Below, one piece after another: positions 28,803 through 36,593 of a stretch of DNA of 64,000 bases. The position numbers were made by a program, and so were the translations under genes. The DNA lies in NCBI RefSeq assembly GCF_963665995.1, contig NZ_OY762512.1, forward strand, positions 4,526,001-4,590,000, in the 5' to 3' direction. The DNA is from Pleurocapsa sp. FMAR1. Its GTDB lineage: Bacteria > Cyanobacteriota > Cyanobacteriia > Cyanobacteriales > Xenococcaceae. Each line of letters opens with the position of its first letter. The first letter of the stretch is position 1. The notes beneath the pieces were generated by a model, which was not told where the DNA came from, made no database searches, and saw nothing but the letters and a program-made list of their open reading frames with translations.

Positions 28803-29423
28803 ATGCCAAACATCGAAGCTATTTCTGCCATGCCCAATGGCGAAAGACCAATTTATCTACTAGTTGTGCTGCACGGCTGGGGAGCTAATTATCAAGATTT
28901 TGTTCCTTTTGCCAAAGTGCTTAATTTGCCTGATTTTGGCTATATGTTTCCCAATGCTCCTTTCGATCATTTTCAAGTGCCTGGAGGGAAATCTTGGTAT
29001 GCCTTAGAAAATAAAGAATTTACTGGTTTAGCTGAAAGTAGAAAGCTATTGCGTGAATGGCTTCTGTCTCTAGAAGTTTCTACGGGAGTACCTTTAAATA
29101 GAACAATTCTGGCGGGCTTTTCTCAAGGAGGAGCAATGACTTTAGATGTGGGCTTAACTCTTCCTTTTGCTGCCTTGTGTAGCTTTAGCGGTTATTTACA
29201 CTATCAGCCTCAACCTCAAGAAAACAAGATTTTTCCGCCAACGATGATTATTCACGGCAGTCAAGATCTTGTTGTCCCAGTTGAAGCCGCCATAAAAGCT
29301 AAGGAGGAGTTAACTAAGATTGGTGTTTTGGTGCAGTATCAAGAGTTTGATATGGCTCACGAAGTTAAAGATGAGGCGATCGCTTTATTTAAACAGTTCA
29401 TTACTAACGAGGTTTTAAAATAA
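28803..29423 (+). CDS. Phospholipase/carboxylesterase-type alpha/beta hydrolase
   Basis: A 206-aa serine hydrolase. Oxyanion region LLVVLHGWGAN near residue 21, nucleophile elbow GFSQGGAMT (Ser near residue 107), acid in IIHGSQDLVVPVEAA and the catalytic His in FDMAHEVKDEA. The size and motifs fit the YpfH/EstB-like carboxylesterase group; the natural ester is unknown. It is divergent from the CSLREA protein across a 289-bp spacer that shows nothing recognisable, and convergent with the next small gene (1 bp between stops). Confidence 0.85.
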   Translation: MPNIEAISAMPNGERPIYLLVVLHGWGANYQDFVPFAKVLNLPDFGYMFPNAPFDHFQVPGGKSWYALENKEFTGLAESRKLLREWLLSLEVSTGVPLNRTILAGFSQGGAMTLDVGLTLPFAALCSFSGYLHYQPQPQENKIFPPTMIIHGSQDLVVPVEAAIKAKEELTKIGVLVQYQEFDMAHEVKDEAIALFKQFITNEVLK

Positions 29424-29424
29424 A

Positions 29425-29766
29425 CTACTGTTGCTCATATAAAATCTTTTCAAAACAAAGTTGTCCAACCTCAACCAAAGCAGTCTCTGCGGTTTGATCC
29501 TTTGCCGAGTTGTTAGTCAACTGTATAAACTCTGCTTGGCTATACTGTCGCTGAAACTCCTTGATGGTGCAGTTGCAAAGTTGTTTGGCTTCTGGCTTTT
29601 CTAATCCTTGTCCTTGAGAAGTTTGCAGACATTCCTGATTATAATTCTGGATAAATTCAGGGGAATATTTATTTTCTGGTTGAGGAGATATCTTGCCATA
29701 GGCAACTGCCACATTGCCTATGGCAAGTAAAGATAAGGTTAATAAAGAGGAGTAAAAATACTGCAT
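29425..29766 (-). CDS. Small secreted protein, 113 aa
   Basis: An N-terminal signal peptide (MQYFYSSLLTLSLLAIGNVAVAYG, cleavage likely near residue 22) followed by a polar mature part with four cysteines (CLQTS, LCNCTIKEFQRQY, LCFEKI). The CNCxxKEF pattern occurs in small exported cyanobacterial proteins of unknown role. Disulfide bonding in the periplasm is plausible. The gene overlaps nothing and is convergent with the esterase. Confidence 0.65.
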   Translation of the reverse strand: MQYFYSSLLTLSLLAIGNVAVAYGKISPQPENKYSPEFIQNYNQECLQTSQGQGLEKPEAKQLCNCTIKEFQRQYSQAEFIQLTNNSAKDQTAETALVEVGQLCFEKILYEQQ

Positions 29767-30072
29767 AGCGATCGCGATATGATTAGATAAGACTGCAAGA
29801 GAAATAATAGATGTTTTTTGTCTTAAATATGTTCCTTTTTGAGCAAGTTTAAATATTTAATTTGTAGTTCGTAGTTCAATACCGTTCGGTTAAGCCCCCC
29901 AGCCCCCAACAGCAAGACTTGCTTTAGGCGAGGAAACCTCGCCAAGCTTCCTTGCTCAACTTTGGGGGAGCTAGATTTGTGAAAGTCCCCCAGAATTGGT
30001 AGGGCTGTTTCATTCTCAGAATTATTCTAAAATAATGGGGAATTGGGGAGATAGGGGAATAGGGAAATAAAA

Positions 30073-30489
30073 ATGCAGCAAAATAAACCAAGATTCATTA
30101 GTAATCATGAAGATTTAGAAGTCTATAAAATTGCTTTCGATGCTGCTATGGAAATATTTAAGCTATCTAAAAATTTCCCCAAAGGGGAGAAATATTCTCT
30201 AATCGATCAAATTCGACGTTCTTCTCGTTCAGTATGTGCCAATTTAGCCGAAGCATGGACAAAGGGCTTGCCCGCATGTAGGAGACGCTATAAAGGTTCT
30301 TTTTTATCTAAACTCAATGATGCCGAAGCTGAAGCAGCCGAAACTCAAGTCTGGCTGAAGTTTGCGGTTAAATGCCAATACTTGGATTTAGATAAGGGAA
30401 GAGAACTTTATAGCCAATATAATCAGATTTTAGGATTAATTGTCGTTATGACGAATAGTGCTGATAAATGGTTATTAAAGAAGAACTAA
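30073..30489 (+). CDS. Four-helix-bundle protein (S23/23S-rRNA intervening-sequence type)
   Basis: A 138-aa all-helical protein: FISNHEDLEVYKIAFDAAMEIF, SLIDQIRRSSRSVCANLAEAW and SKLNDAEAEAAETQVWLKFA are the family landmarks. Related proteins are encoded in 23S rRNA intervening sequences and in diversity-generating retroelements as Avd, but no rRNA or reverse transcriptase is nearby. Compared with the usual EAWRKRRY junction this protein has extra residues TKGLPACR, encoded by interspersed repeat R2. The gene lies inside an inverted-repeat cassette. Function unknown; nucleic-acid binding is plausible. Confidence 0.8.
   Translation: MQQNKPRFISNHEDLEVYKIAFDAAMEIFKLSKNFPKGEKYSLIDQIRRSSRSVCANLAEAWTKGLPACRRRYKGSFLSKLNDAEAEAAETQVWLKFAVKCQYLDLDKGRELYSQYNQILGLIVVMTNSADKWLLKKN
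30259..30284 (+). repeat. Interspersed repeat R2, copy 2, inside a coding sequence
   Basis: ACAAAGGGCTTGCCCGCATG followed by TAGGAG, in the middle of the four-helix-bundle gene. It keeps the reading frame and adds about 7-8 residues. Confidence 0.7.
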
Positions 30490-30720
30490 ATTATTAGTAT
30501 TTTCTCTTTTCCCCAATCCCCTATTTCCCTAACTCCCTATTTCTCTTTATTTAACAAGAATGAAACAGCCCTACCCCAAAGTTGGGGGATTTAGGGGGCG
30601 GATGAAATAACTTAAAAGACTGACCGAACAGTATTGGTTCGTAGTTAGTCGTTTGTAGTCAAAGAAAACTACCCACCACCTAATAGTTAAGTAATCTACT
30701 TGAACAGGATTTAGTATGAA

Positions 30721-31653
30721 ATGCCCTTAGATAGCTCCCAAATTAAAGCTGCCGCCATGGAGATCGGATTTCATTTGGTGGGTATTGCCTCGATAGACAA
30801 CCATCAAGATAATGCGGTGGCACATCTTAAAAACTGGTTAGATTTGGGCTATCAAGCTGACATGGCATGGATGGCAAGCCCAAAAAGAGAAGATATTCGT
30901 TGCTGTCTGCCCCAGGTAAAATCGCTTATTGCTGTTGCTCTTAATTACTATACTCCTCATCAACACTCTAACGATCCACAGGTAGGCAAGATTTCTCGCT
31001 ATGGCTGGGGTCGAGACTATCACAAGGTTATGGGCAAAAAGCTTAAGGCTTTAAACAACTGGTTGCGATCGCAAGATGAGTCGATTATTACTCGCTACTA
31101 TGTAGATACTGCCCCTGTACAGGATAAGGTTTGGGCGCAACGGGCGGGCTTGGGTTGGATTGCTAAAAATGGTAATCTAATCAGCCCAAAATACGGTAGC
31201 TGGATGTTTTTGGGTGAAGTGTTAACTAATTTAGAATTAACTCCAGATACAGCCCATACCAATCATTGTGGTACCTGTACTCGCTGCTTAGAAGCTTGTC
31301 CCACTCAGGCTATTGTTACACCTTATGTAGTAGACGCTAATCGCTGTATTGCTTATCATACAATTGAAAACCGTGAGCCAGAATTACCTCAGGCGATCGC
31401 TAATAATTTATCAGGTTGGGTAGCTGGTTGTGATATCTGTCAAGATGTTTGTCCCTGGAATCAGCGTTTTGCTCAGTCAACAAACATTAATGATTTTCAG
31501 CCTTATCCTGATAATATTCGACCTCAATTAAATGAATTAGCATCTATTTCTGAAGTAGAATGGGATCGGCGATTTCGTGCTTCTGCCTTGAGAAGAATTA
31601 AGCCTAATATGTGGCGACGGAATGCCCGTGCTAATCTAAATGAAGAAAGTTAA
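30721..31653 (+). CDS. queG: Epoxyqueuosine reductase
   Basis: A 310-aa cobalamin-dependent iron-sulfur enzyme that performs the last step of queuosine synthesis in tRNA. Landmarks: the N-terminal [14 protein letters not shown], the active-site segment [27 protein letters not shown], a first cluster [16 protein letters not shown] (about residue 180) and a second [14 protein letters not shown] (about 236). Length is slightly short but complete. The corrin genes elsewhere in the window could supply its cofactor. It is followed closely by a HAD hydrolase gene. Confidence 0.95.
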   Translation: MPLDSSQIKAAAMEIGFHLVGIASIDNHQDNAVAHLKNWLDLGYQADMAWMASPKREDIRCCLPQVKSLIAVALNYYTPHQHSNDPQVGKISRYGWGRDYHKVMGKKLKALNNWLRSQDESIITRYYVDTAPVQDKVWAQRAGLGWIAKNGNLISPKYGSWMFLGEVLTNLELTPDTAHTNHCGTCTRCLEACPTQAIVTPYVVDANRCIAYHTIENREPELPQAIANNLSGWVAGCDICQDVCPWNQRFAQSTNINDFQPYPDNIRPQLNELASISEVEWDRRFRASALRRIKPNMWRRNARANLNEES

Positions 31654-31704
31654 TTGTTTCTTGAAAATCACCTAATACAATATATTTTTAATAATTTTAA
31701 TTTA

Positions 31705-32370
31705 ATGTCTGCTAAGGTAATTTTATTTGATTTTGACGGTACGATCGCTGATACATATCAGGCAATTGTTGATATTACCAACAACTTGTCTACGGAATTT
31801 GGTTATAAAGCTTTAGCTCAAGAAGAGTTGTTATTAATTAAAAACTTAAGCTCTCGCGAAATAGTTAAGCGTTCAGAAATATCTATATTTAAACTACCTT
31901 TTTTGGTTAGAAGAATTAGAGCCGAATTAAGCAAAGAAATTGCCGAACTATTGCCAATTACCGATATGACCCAGACATTATTTGAACTACAAGACAGAGG
32001 ATATATTTTAGGTATTGTAACTTCAAATATCAAAGAAAATGTCGAGACGTTTTTAGACAAGAACAAATTAAATTCTCTTTTTAGCTATATTTATTCCAGC
32101 ACCTCTATCTTTGGTAAACATCGAATAATTAACCAAGTAATTAAAGCTAATAATTTGGATAGATCTAAGGTGATTTATGTGGGAGATGAAACCAGAGATA
32201 TTAGATCGGCTCGCAAAAGTCATATTGGTATAATATCTGTTGGTTGGGGCTTTAATTCTAGAGAAATACTTCTAGACTATCAACCTGACTGTTTAGTCGA
32301 TAGCCCTCAAGAATTGCTTAAAGCGATCGAGCTATATCATTTTCAAGGTACAAAAATTATTGCTAAATAG
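31705..32370 (+). CDS. HAD-superfamily phosphatase (PGP/PPase-like)
   Basis: The first ATG in frame (31705) begins MSAKVILFDFDGTIADTY, exactly the catalytic DxDGT motif of HAD hydrolases, giving 221 aa; the frame extends upstream only through a TTG. Cap domain follows; motif II is GIVTSN, motif III the Lys in FGKHRII, and motif IV VIYVGDETRDIRSA. This fits the phosphoglycolate-phosphatase-like subgroup, but the substrate is unknown. It begins 51 bp after the queG stop and may be co-transcribed. Confidence 0.85.
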   Translation: MSAKVILFDFDGTIADTYQAIVDITNNLSTEFGYKALAQEELLLIKNLSSREIVKRSEISIFKLPFLVRRIRAELSKEIAELLPITDMTQTLFELQDRGYILGIVTSNIKENVETFLDKNKLNSLFSYIYSSTSIFGKHRIINQVIKANNLDRSKVIYVGDETRDIRSARKSHIGIISVGWGFNSREILLDYQPDCLVDSPQELLKAIELYHFQGTKIIAK

Positions 32371-32390
32371 CTGTTGTGGGCAAGAATAAC

Positions 32391-32795
32391 TTAAAGATTA
32401 GTGGAGATGGCAGCTACAGGACAAGTAGGAATGCACTGTTCACAAACGATGCAGCGCGATCGCTTGAATTCTAATCTAAATGTCTCTGGATTTAATACCA
32501 AAGCCTGGGTAGGACATACTCCCGTACATAAACCACAGTCTACACAGCTTTTTTCATCTATTATAATCTCGCCAATGGCAGAAAATACATTGATGTCTCG
32601 CATTCTCATCCACTCGATGGCAGCGTCAATTTGGTCGATGTCTCCCTGCAATTCAACAACTAACTTACCCATTTGGTTAGGGGCAACCTGAGCGCGGATA
32701 ATATTGGCAGCCACATTAAAGTCCTTGGCTAAACGATAGGTAATGGGAATTTGCACCGCCGTTTTAGGAAAAGTTATCGTTACCCGTTTTTTCAT
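32391..32795 (-). CDS. NIL-domain ferredoxin, 134 aa
   Basis: Residues 1-75 form a NIL domain (KRVTITFPKTAVQIPITYRLAKDF, VELQGDIDQIDAAIEWMR), a small fold found at the C-terminus of methionine ABC importers. The second half has two classical 4Fe-4S motifs: CVDCGLCTGVCPTQAL and CIVCEQCIPTCPVAAI. This fusion is common in cyanobacteria and in archaea; it is thought to act in electron transfer with a ligand-sensing domain. It is convergent with the HAD gene and divergent from the thioredoxin gene. Confidence 0.88.
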   Translation of the reverse strand: MKKRVTITFPKTAVQIPITYRLAKDFNVAANIIRAQVAPNQMGKLVVELQGDIDQIDAAIEWMRMRDINVFSAIGEIIIDEKSCVDCGLCTGVCPTQALVLNPETFRLEFKRSRCIVCEQCIPTCPVAAISTNL

Positions 32796-32857
32796 GGAGA
32801 GTTATAGATTATAGATAGAATAAGAAACGCGAATATATAATATCTCTGAGTTTAATA

Positions 32858-33421
32858 ATGAGCGAAACACAGCTAGAACCAAATACTAACAATTCTGTCA
32901 GAAATATAGTCATAGCGATCGCAGCAGTGGTCTTGAGCGTTGCTTTGTTCTTCGGTTTGCAAACTGAAACTAGTTCTTTATCTTTAGAGTCCCAGGTGAA
33001 AAAATCTACTTCTTTAGACGTGGCTCTAAACAATAATAAACCTACCCTGACGGAGTTTTACGCAGATTGGTGTACTAGTTGTCAGGCGATGGCCTCGGAT
33101 TTGGGACAAATAAAACAGGCTTATGGCGATCGCGTTAATTTTGTGATGCTTAATGTAGATAATACCAAATGGCTGCCAGAAATGCTCCGTTACCGAATTG
33201 ATGGTATTCCTCACTTTGTATTTATGGATAATGAGGGAAAAGCGATCGCCGAATCTATAGGAGAACAACCCCGCGGAATTTTAGAGGCTGATTTAGATGC
33301 TCTAATTGCTAACAATCCTATTCCTTACGCTAATAACCGAGGTCAAATTTCGCAAGTAGAATCAAAAGTTACGGTTACCGACAATAGCGATCCTCGCAGT
33401 CATGGTGCGGATGTTAAATAG
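32858..33421 (+). CDS. txlA: Membrane-anchored thioredoxin (TxlA/HCF164-like)
   Basis: A 187-aa protein with one N-terminal membrane helix (NIVIAIAAVVLSVALFFGLQ, about residues 15-35) and a thioredoxin domain with active site YADWCTSCQAMA (about residues 68-79) and the cis-proline in GIPHFVFMD. In chloroplasts the homologue HCF164 faces the thylakoid lumen and reduces apocytochromes during cytochrome b6f assembly. The C-terminal 40 residues are polar. Its TAG stop is followed directly by interspersed repeat R4. Confidence 0.87.
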   Translation: MSETQLEPNTNNSVRNIVIAIAAVVLSVALFFGLQTETSSLSLESQVKKSTSLDVALNNNKPTLTEFYADWCTSCQAMASDLGQIKQAYGDRVNFVMLNVDNTKWLPEMLRYRIDGIPHFVFMDNEGKAIAESIGEQPRGILEADLDALIANNPIPYANNRGQISQVESKVTVTDNSDPRSHGADVK

Positions 33422-33450
33422 GTAGCCAAGGGGTACCCCCCGCAGGGAGT
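33422..33450 (+). repeat. Dispersed repeat R4 directly after the thioredoxin stop codon
   Basis: GTAGCCAAGGGGTACCCCCC followed by GCAGGGAGT. It matches the repeat over the cobH stop (13634-13662) in the same sense with small differences. Confidence 0.7.
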
Positions 33451-33536
33451 AATAAGTAGATATTTAAAAGCTCAGAGCCTAGAGCCTAGAAATAATCTCA
33501 ACTCAGATTTTAATAATAATAATAATTGCCAAAAAA

Positions 33537-33971
33537 ATGACCACAATTGTTAAGCATAGAAGAACAGGAAATGAGTATATTTTGTTGGGCATAAATGGGG
33601 AAGTTGATAAAGTTAATCCGTCTCGTTTTATTAGTGAACTATTTGCCCAAGAAAAATCCAAATCTGAGGTATCCTGTTCAGCAACGGTTTGTGATGTTCA
33701 AGGGAATATCTTCTTGACTTATATTGACGATTTGACTGTTGTGGAAATAGACGGCAATAAGCCAGCAGATCTACTGCCAGAGCCTACTTTTAAGTCAGTT
33801 GATAATGATGTATATCAGCAGCAAACAGATGATTTTGATGATGAAGATTTAGAAGCAGAAAACTTTGATAACCCTGAAGATACATCGGCACAAACCCCAA
33901 TATCTTCTACCTACAGTCAAAGTTCATCTCAACAAAGCGATCTTGATAATGACGATGAGGATTGGATCTAA
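33537..33971 (+). CDS. Conserved hypothetical protein with acidic tail, 144 aa
   Basis: The first ~85 residues form a compact beta-rich domain (TTIVKHRRTGNEYILLGINGE, VQGNIFLTYIDDLTVVEIDG). The last ~50 residues are strongly acidic and serine-rich (DDFDDEDLEAENFD, SDLDNDDEDWI), like a flexible partner-binding tail. I do not recognise the family; similar proteins occur in cyanobacteria. It is the last native gene before the disturbed dynamin region. Confidence 0.65.
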   Translation: MTTIVKHRRTGNEYILLGINGEVDKVNPSRFISELFAQEKSKSEVSCSATVCDVQGNIFLTYIDDLTVVEIDGNKPADLLPEPTFKSVDNDVYQQQTDDFDDEDLEAENFDNPEDTSAQTPISSTYSQSSSQQSDLDNDDEDWI

Positions 33972-33998
33972 AAGTTGGCTAGTAGCGTTTGTGTGACT

Positions 33999-34120
33999 AG
34001 AAGGATAACTTTGCCATAAGCGGAAGCATAACTCTGCCACAATAAGCTCGGAGAATGCCTATTATTACGTTGAGCAATTTTTATGACTTCACTTCATGAG
34101 GAAGCATAATATTGCCGTGA
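33999..34120. repeat. Three imperfect repeats resembling a transposon end
   Basis: AGAAGGATAACTTTGCCA (from 33999), CGGAAGCATAACTCTGCCA (from 34021) and AGGAAGCATAATATTGCCG (from 34099) share GGAAGCATAA(C/T)(T/A)(C/T)TGCC, in the same orientation. Arrays of spaced transposase-binding sites of this sort mark ends of Tn7/Tn5053/Mu-like elements. No matching inverted end was seen in the window, so this may be a remnant. It occupies the 325-bp gap before the dynamin operon. Confidence 0.5.
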
Positions 34121-34296
34121 GTAATTCATAATGTTTTGTTTGCTGTAAGCACTGCTGTTGCATAGTTATATAATTATTACTTTTTGCCATATCTTCACTA
34201 TCTAACAATGTAGCTTTTAATTTTCACTAGTTGTTTGGGAAGAATATAAATATAGCCTTTGGGTAAGGCTGTGTTCAATTCTCGCACCATAAATAC

Positions 34297-34617
34297 ATGA
34301 CAACAGAAATTAACGGTATTTTTGAGCAAGTTCGCGATCGCTTGAAACAATTAGGCAACGGTATTGCTGACTTGGCTCAAAATCACGCAGATATTTTAGA
34401 GAGTCCGAATATTCAAGATTCTTTATCAAAGTTTAGACAGGCTTACGAAGAATCAGTAACTAGATTAGCCAATCCTAATTTTACTATTGCAACTATTGGT
34501 ACAATTTCTTCGGGCAAATCAACCATTGTTAATGCTCTAATTGGACGTAAAATTGCCCCTATTGAAGCAGGAGAAATGAGTGGGGGAATACTAACTATTA
34601 GGCATCTGGTTGACTGA
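34297..34617 (+). pseudogene. Dynamin-like GTPase, 5' fragment, interrupted by IS
   Basis: Native coding sequence runs from ATG 34297 to 34605 (103 codons, ending LTIRH); the remaining codons to the stop at 34615-34617 belong to the IS end. It contains the N-terminal helical neck and the GTPase P-loop GTISSGKST (residues 68-76), followed by a G2-like AGEMSGGILT. The continuation of the gene is at 37193-39307. The reading frame is restored exactly if the IS and one 9-bp target copy are removed (ATT AGG CAT TCC AAA, Ile-Arg-His-Ser-Lys), giving an ancestral protein of 807 aa. Confidence 0.9.
34597..34605. repeat. 9-bp target-site duplication, left copy
   Basis: ATTAGGCAT, repeated at 37184-37192 immediately outside the other end of the IS. 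Confidence 0.92.
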
Positions 34618-34962
34618 CAAAAGATGAAGAGAAAAACCTGAGAATAGAGATTCAGTAAAGAGTTGAGGGATTGACACAAAGCAAGGGGAGTCAGCACTCT
34701 GAGATTAGATACCACTCATAATTTCAGAATACTGTGAATCAAAACTCCCGTCTCTACAATGCCTTGAATCAATGGATGAGTCAATAGAAGTTTGAAGACA
34801 GAAGTATGAAGGCGCGAAGTTTCAAGTTTGTTCGAGGGCTTGTACCTCATACGAAGTTTGAAGTTTGAAGTTTGAAGGAAGAAGGAAGAATTCGGAATTC
34901 GGGAAGGATTTTTTGTAGCTCATACCTCACACCTCATACTTCGCGCCTTCATACCTCATACA

Positions 34963-35035
34963 CAGGGCTATCGCCCAGATCGTCCGTCCTTCGGACGACT
35001 TCGATGCTTCGCATCGTGTAGGGCGAAGCCCTGGT
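34963..35035. repeat. 73-bp nested palindrome, copy A
   Basis: An outer stem pairs CAGGGC..TCGCCC with GGGCGAAGCCCTG; inner hairpins are GTCC..TTCGGAC and CGATGCTTCGCATCG. Identical or nearly identical copies are at 35339-35411, 36145-36217 and 36521-36593. Confidence 0.8.
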
Positions 35036-35088
35036 ACCTCTACCAAACTAAGAGCGATCGTGAACGACGGGGCTTGCAACTATAGTGG

Positions 35089-35115
35089 AACAAAGGACTT
35101 GTCCGCATGTAGGAG
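35089..35115 (+). repeat. Interspersed repeat R2, copy 3
   Basis: AACAAAGGACTTGTCCGCAT followed by GTAGGAG, part of the hairpin-rich element copy 1. Confidence 0.7.
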
Positions 35116-35338
35116 GAAGTAGCTGTTTACGAAGTTTGAAGGAAGAAGTTTGAAGGAAGAAGGAAGAAAGATTTTTTGTACCTCATACGAAGGAAGAAGT
35201 AGCTGTTTTACTTCATACTTCATACCTCATACTTCATACTTCATGCAGCTGTTTTACTTCATACACGGACTCTCTGTCCGTCGCCGTTCCCGAGGAGACG
35301 TCGGAACGCAGAGAGCGTTCACCTCACACTTCGCGCCA

Positions 35339-35411
35339 CAGGGCTATCGCCCAGATCGTCCGTCCTTCGGACGACTTCGATGCTTCGCATCGTGTAGGGC
35401 GAAGCCCTGGT
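35339..35411. repeat. 73-bp nested palindrome, copy B
   Basis: Same sequence as copy A; it forms the right-hand end of element copy 1. Confidence 0.8.
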
Positions 35412-36144
35412 CAAGCTACTGACTGGTTACATTTATGTCATCTTCAAACTTGTATTTGGATGATAATTGCTTTAATACACACGGGCAATGTCAACCTGAC
35501 AAAATGGTCGATGTACATCCCTGGTCGAGGGAAGTTGGCTGGGGGTAGACAGAGACGTATTCAGCGTTGGCTAAACAATCCTCGAATCAATGTCCATCGA
35601 ATCAGAAAGTCCTTGGTCAAAGCAGCACTTGATGATTGGTCAGAATCAAAAATATTTTTGGCATTAGACACTTCACTGTTCTGGGATGAGTATTGCCTTG
35701 TGCGGCTTTGGGTTATTCATCGAGGGAGAGCTTTACCGTTGGTGTGGAGAGTGATGAACCATGAAAGTGCTAGTATTTCAGTTACCGATTATCGAGAGAT
35801 GATTAAGCAGGCACAAGTTAGGCTACGAGAATCAGTTAAGGTAATTTTACTCGCGGAGCGAGGATTTATACATACCGAATTGATGACCATGCTGACAACT
35901 CAACTAGGATGGCATTATCGTCTCCGAATTAAGAGTAATACCTGGATTTGGCGTGGAAGTTGGTGTCAACAGAAGTTTGAAGACAGAAGTATGAAGGCGC
36001 GAAGTTTCAAGTTTGTTCGAGGGCTTGTACCTCATACGAAGGAAGAAGTTTGAAGTTTGAAGGAAGAAGGAATTCGGAATTCGGGAAGGATTTTTTGTAG
36101 CTCATACCTCACACCTCATACTTCGCGCCTTCATACCTCATACA

Positions 36145-36217
36145 CAGGGCTATCGCCCAGATCGTCCGTCCTTCGGACGACTTCGATGCTTCGCATCGTG
36201 TAGGGCGAAGCCCTGGT
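36145..36217. repeat. 73-bp nested palindrome, copy C
   Basis: Same sequence as copy A, in the left half of element copy 2. Confidence 0.8.
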
Positions 36218-36270
36218 ACCTCTACCAAACTAAGAGCGATCGTGAACGACGGGGCTTGCAACTATAGTGG

Positions 36271-36297
36271 AACAAAGGACTTGTCCGCATGTAGGAG
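36271..36297 (+). repeat. Interspersed repeat R2, copy 4
   Basis: Same as copy 3, within element copy 2. Confidence 0.7.
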
Positions 36298-36520
36298 GAA
36301 GTAGCTGTTTACGAAGTTTGAAGGAAGAAGTTTGAAGGAAGAAGGAAGAAAGATTTTTTGTACCTCATACGAAGGAAGAAGTAGCTGTTTTACTTCATAC
36401 TTCATACCTCATACTTCATACTTCATGCAGCTGTTTTACTTCATACACGGACTCTCTGTCCGTCGCCGTTCCCGAGGAGACGTCGGAACGCAGAGAGCGT
36501 TCACCTCACACTTCGCGCCA

Positions 36521-36593
36521 CAGGGCTATCGCCCAGATCGTCCGTCCTTCGGACGACTTCGATGCTTCGCATCGTGTAGGGCGAAGCCCTGGT
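36521..36593. repeat. 73-bp nested palindrome, copy D
   Basis: Same sequence as copy B, at the right end of element copy 2. Confidence 0.8.

Larger units (their letters stand above)
29877..30636. mobile_element. Inverted-repeat cassette carrying a four-helix-bundle gene
   Basis: Outer inverted repeats CAATAC(C/T)GTTCGGT at 29877-29890 and 30623-30636 (one mismatch), and an inner exact 18-bp inverted repeat GTAGGGCTGTTTCATTCT at 29999-30016 and 30557-30574, enclose one gene. The word TTCGTAGTT flanks both ends (29868-29876, 30638-30646) and could be a target duplication, though similar words occur by chance in such spacers. Between outer and inner repeats are C- and G-rich tracts (about 29893-29995 and 30570-30600). 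There is no transposase, so it would be moved in trans. Confidence 0.55.
34785..35409. mobile_element. Hairpin-rich non-autonomous element, copy 1
   Basis: 625 bp between direct GTCAA copies (34780-34784 and 35410-35414). Content: purine-rich GAAGTTTGAAG and GGAAGAA tracts, complementary CTTCATACTTCATACCTCATA tracts, two copies of a 73-bp nested palindrome (34963-35035, 35339-35411), repeat R2 (35089-35115), and a long hairpin around 35268-35320 (CTCTCTG paired with CGCAGAGAG). It has no credible coding capacity. It interrupts the transposase after codon 17. Confidence 0.8.
35970..36591. mobile_element. Hairpin-rich non-autonomous element, copy 2
   Basis: 622 bp between direct GTCAA copies (35965-35969 and 36592-36596), in the same orientation as copy 1 and almost identical. 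It differs mainly in the number of GAAGTTTGAAG/GGAAGAA units near the left end. It interrupts the transposase inside the conserved WCQ motif; exact removal of the element plus one GTCAA restores the frame. It includes R2 at 36271-36297 and nested palindromes C and D. Confidence 0.8.
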
